Shown here piece by piece: positions 42,405 to 44,348 of a DNA stretch of 44,348 bases (its first letter is position 1; each line of letters starts with the position of its first letter). The DNA comes from Planctomycetaceae bacterium (GTDB lineage Bacteria > Planctomycetota > Planctomycetia > Pirellulales > Pirellulaceae): positions 1 to 44,348 of the forward strand of contig PAQH01000163.1 in assembly GCA_002709225.1 (NCBI GenBank). The letters are read 5' to 3'. The notes under the pieces were generated by a model, which saw nothing but the letters and a program-made list of their open reading frames with translations, ran no database searches and was not told the DNA's origin. Position numbers and translations under genes: made by a program.

Positions 42405-44099
42405 TCAGGGTTCTGCTCTCAGGAAGTCGAAGTCACAACCCTGGTCCGCTTGAAGCACGTGTTCTTGATAGAGTCGAAAATGTCCTCGCGGTGAGTCCTT
42501 TACCTTGGGCGGAGCGCTGGCCAAGCGGCGTTCGATTTCCTCCGGTGGCAGGCATAAGTCCAGCCGCCGCTGGGCTACGTCGAGCTCGATCAGATCGCCC
42601 GTTTCGACGATTCCCAGCGACCCGCCGGCGGCTGACTCGGGAGTGACATGGACCACGACCGTGCCAAACGCAGTACCGCTGATGCGGGCATCGCTGATGC
42701 GCACCATATCACGGACCCCTTGATCGAGCAGCTTCTTGGGAATCGGCAGTAGTCCCCACTCGGGCATTCCGGGACCTCCCAGTGGGCCTGCGTTTTTCAT
42801 GACCAACACGCTGTCCTTGGTGACGTCCAGGTTTTCATCATCGATGCGCCGCAACAAATCCTCGTGATCTTCAAACACAACCGCCGGGCCCTGATGCGTC
42901 AACAGCTGTGGGGACGCTGCGCTACGTTTGATGATCGCCCCAGCGGGGGCCAACGAGCCACTCAATACAGCCAGGCCTCCGTCCGGTTGCAAAGGACTGA
43001 CGAGCGGGCGGATCACGTCGGCGTTGTCGATTCGGGCGTGGGCGATGTTGGCACCCAGAGTTTCCCCACTCACCGTCTGGCAATCCTGGTGCAACAGTGG
43101 CGTCAATTCTTTGAGCAGTGCCGGAGCGCCGCCCGCGTAGCAGAAGTCTTCCATCAGGTATTGGCCCGAAGGTTTCAGATTGAGTAGCAGAGGTGTCGAA
43201 TCGGACAATTGGTCAAATAACTTGAGCGGTAAGTCGATGCCCAGTCGGCCGGCAATCGCAATGAGATGAACGATGGCATTGGTTGAACCACCGATCGCGT
43301 GCAGAGTTCGAATCGCATTTTCAAATGCCGCTGGAGTCATCACCTCCGACGGACGCAGGCGGTTGTCCGCCAGTGCCACGGCGCGTTTTCCTGACCGCTG
43401 TGCCAACTGGGCCCGCCGTGCGTCGACAGCCGGAAATGCCGCATTGCCAGGTAATGCCATGCCCAGCGATTCCCCCAGAGTGGCCATTGTTGAGGCCGTT
43501 CCAATCGTCATGCAATGACCCGCGCTACGCACCATAACTCCCTGCAGTTCTCCCCAGTCTTCGGCACTGATATTCCCGGCTCGTAATTCGGTGTGGTAGC
43601 GCCGGCAATCGGTGCAGGATCCGAGCGTTTCACCGCGCCAGTGGGCACTCAGCTGGGGACCCCCCGTAACTAGAATTGCCGGTACATCGGCACTGGCAGC
43701 ACCCATTAAAAGCGCCGGAGTTGTTTTGTCACAGCCACCCAGCAGTACCACAGCGTCCAGTGGGTTGGCGCGGATCGACTCTTCCACAACGATGCTCATC
43801 AAATTACGAAACAGCATTGTCGTTGGGCGCATATTGAATTCGCCCAACGACATTACGGGAAACTCGAAGGGAACACCTCCTGCTTGCCAGACGCCCGTCT
43901 TGACGGAGTGTGCCAAGTCCCTGAGGTGCGCATTACAGTGCGTCAATTCGCTCCAGGAGTTGCAGATGCCGATAATCGGTCGATCTTGAAACGAGGCGGG
44001 GTCCAGGCCCATTCCCTGTAGTGCTGCTTGTCGGGTCCAGCCGTACAATTCGGGTGTCTCGAACCACTCACGACTACGCCAATTTGTGTCCGTTGCCAT
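42405..44099 (-). CDS. IlvD/Edd-family dehydratase, sugar-acid (arabonate) type
   Basis: The family dehydrates dihydroxy acids or sugar acids with a [2Fe-2S] cluster. Cluster ligands are C46 (IIGICNSWSELTHC), C123 (GGCDKTTPA) and C196 (AGHCMTIGTAS). The segment VWQAGGVPFEFPVMSLGE and MRPTTMLFRNLM resemble pentonate/arabonate dehydratases more than biosynthetic IlvD. The protein is 564 aa, a normal length. Branched-chain amino acid synthesis genes are absent nearby, which favours a sugar-acid role, consistent with the exported enolase-superfamily enzyme elsewhere in the window. It is divergent from the gene at 44219. Confidence 0.85.
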   Translation of the reverse strand: MATDTNWRSREWFETPELYGWTRQAALQGMGLDPASFQDRPIIGICNSWSELTHCNAHLRDLAHSVKTGVWQAGGVPFEFPVMSLGEFNMRPTTMLFRNLMSIVVEESIRANPLDAVVLLGGCDKTTPALLMGAASADVPAILVTGGPQLSAHWRGETLGSCTDCRRYHTELRAGNISAEDWGELQGVMVRSAGHCMTIGTASTMATLGESLGMALPGNAAFPAVDARRAQLAQRSGKRAVALADNRLRPSEVMTPAAFENAIRTLHAIGGSTNAIVHLIAIAGRLGIDLPLKLFDQLSDSTPLLLNLKPSGQYLMEDFCYAGGAPALLKELTPLLHQDCQTVSGETLGANIAHARIDNADVIRPLVSPLQPDGGLAVLSGSLAPAGAIIKRSAASPQLLTHQGPAVVFEDHEDLLRRIDDENLDVTKDSVLVMKNAGPLGGPGMPEWGLLPIPKKLLDQGVRDMVRISDARISGTAFGTVVVHVTPESAAGGSLGIVETGDLIELDVAQRRLDLCLPPEEIERRLASAPPKVKDSPRGHFRLYQEHVLQADQGCDFDFLRAEP

Positions 44100-44143
44100 T
44101 CGGTCTCAATCCTCTTCCGCCTCAAGTTGAATCTGGGGTGATA

Positions 44144-44205
44144 CCTCGCAACGAGGAGCACATTCTGTATGATACGGCGAACGTAACAACCGAGGAGAGT
44201 CCTCG
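44144..44205. promoter_or_regulatory. Two related hairpin motifs and a -10-like site upstream of the last gene
   Basis: CCTCG-CAA-CGAGG (44144-44156) and CGAGGA-GAG-TCCTCG (44191-44205) are perfect inverted repeats sharing the CGAGGAG sequence. They could also pair with each other. TATGAT (44168-44173) between them resembles a -10 element, but no -35 is clear. The second hairpin lies 14 bases before the ATG and could affect translation. Confidence 0.4.
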
Positions 44206-44218
44206 CAGGTAGAGAACC

Positions 44219-44348
44219 ATGCCCAAACGCTCAAAATATCAGCAAAAAGTAATCAAGAATTACTACGACAATCGAGAAGCGATCGCCCTGCAACGTGTTT
44301 CGGAGCTGGTTACCGAGCTCTACCTGGCTGAAGGAAAGCAACGCTTGC
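44219..44348 (+). CDS. Small conserved-looking protein, partial (runs off the window)
   Basis: From ATG 44219 the visible 43 residues (MPKRSKYQQKVIKNYYDNRE, then AIALQRVSELVTELYLAE) form a basic start followed by an amphipathic helix. I recall similar openings in short planctomycete hypothetical proteins, but cannot verify this. The gene continues past 44348. An AGGTAGAG sequence just before the ATG may be its ribosome site. Confidence 0.6.
   Translation, partial: MPKRSKYQQKVIKNYYDNREAIALQRVSELVTELYLAEGKQRL

Overview
The window looks like a chromosomal segment of a planctomycete, probably near the Pirellulales. This is inferred from family content: a zinc-ribbon plus DUF1559-type protein, several secreted PQQ-type beta-propellers, a secreted pentaheme cytochrome c fused to other domains, Tat-exported versions of normally cytosolic enzymes, frequent GTG/TTG starts and short scattered operons. 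No rRNA, tRNA, CRISPR array, transposase or prophage gene was seen.

Layout. 1-63: three 21-bp tandem repeats at the edge. 158-4724: a two-gene NAD-linked, molybdenum formate dehydrogenase (fused NuoE/NuoF-like diaphorase subunit, then a large Fe-S/molybdopterin subunit). 4920-8974: three co-directional genes that together could interconvert a carboxylic acid, an aldehyde and an alcohol: a lid-less PaaK/LuxE-like adenylating enzyme, an acylating-type aldehyde dehydrogenase and an iron-dependent alcohol dehydrogenase. I consider this the best candidate for an undescribed system. 9036-13426: a pseudo-receiver protein, a TIGR03960-type radical SAM protein, a Dabb protein and a family 4 uracil-DNA glycosylase. 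13567-16752: der, prfB (with an intact +1 programmed frameshift) and a short unknown gene. 16892-20005: Tat-exported enolase-superfamily protein, Tat-exported RidA-like protein and an NHL propeller. 20091-25868: an ABC-2 exporter and two divergently transcribed phosphohexomutases. 25951-28705: the DUF1559-type protein, rplU (L21) and two long non-coding stretches. 28706-31642: B12-dependent ribonucleotide reductase nrdJ, followed by a strong intrinsic terminator. 31754-36403: a small sulfite-oxidase-fold protein, a pentaheme cytochrome c and an overlapping secreted propeller. 36440-44099: five minus-strand genes (two PQQ propellers, an OFA-type MFS carrier, a secreted propeller of the WTHNDSGG type, an IlvD/Edd dehydratase). 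44219-end: the start of a small conserved-looking gene.

Taken together, the segment mixes housekeeping genes (der, prfB, rplU, nrdJ, udg) with redox metabolism. Formate oxidation, a formate/oxalate-type carrier, an acyl reduction module and secreted heme and propeller proteins point to an organism handling small acids and alcohols and sugar acids, but the substrates are not fixed by the sequence. All assignments come from reading motifs, without database searches.
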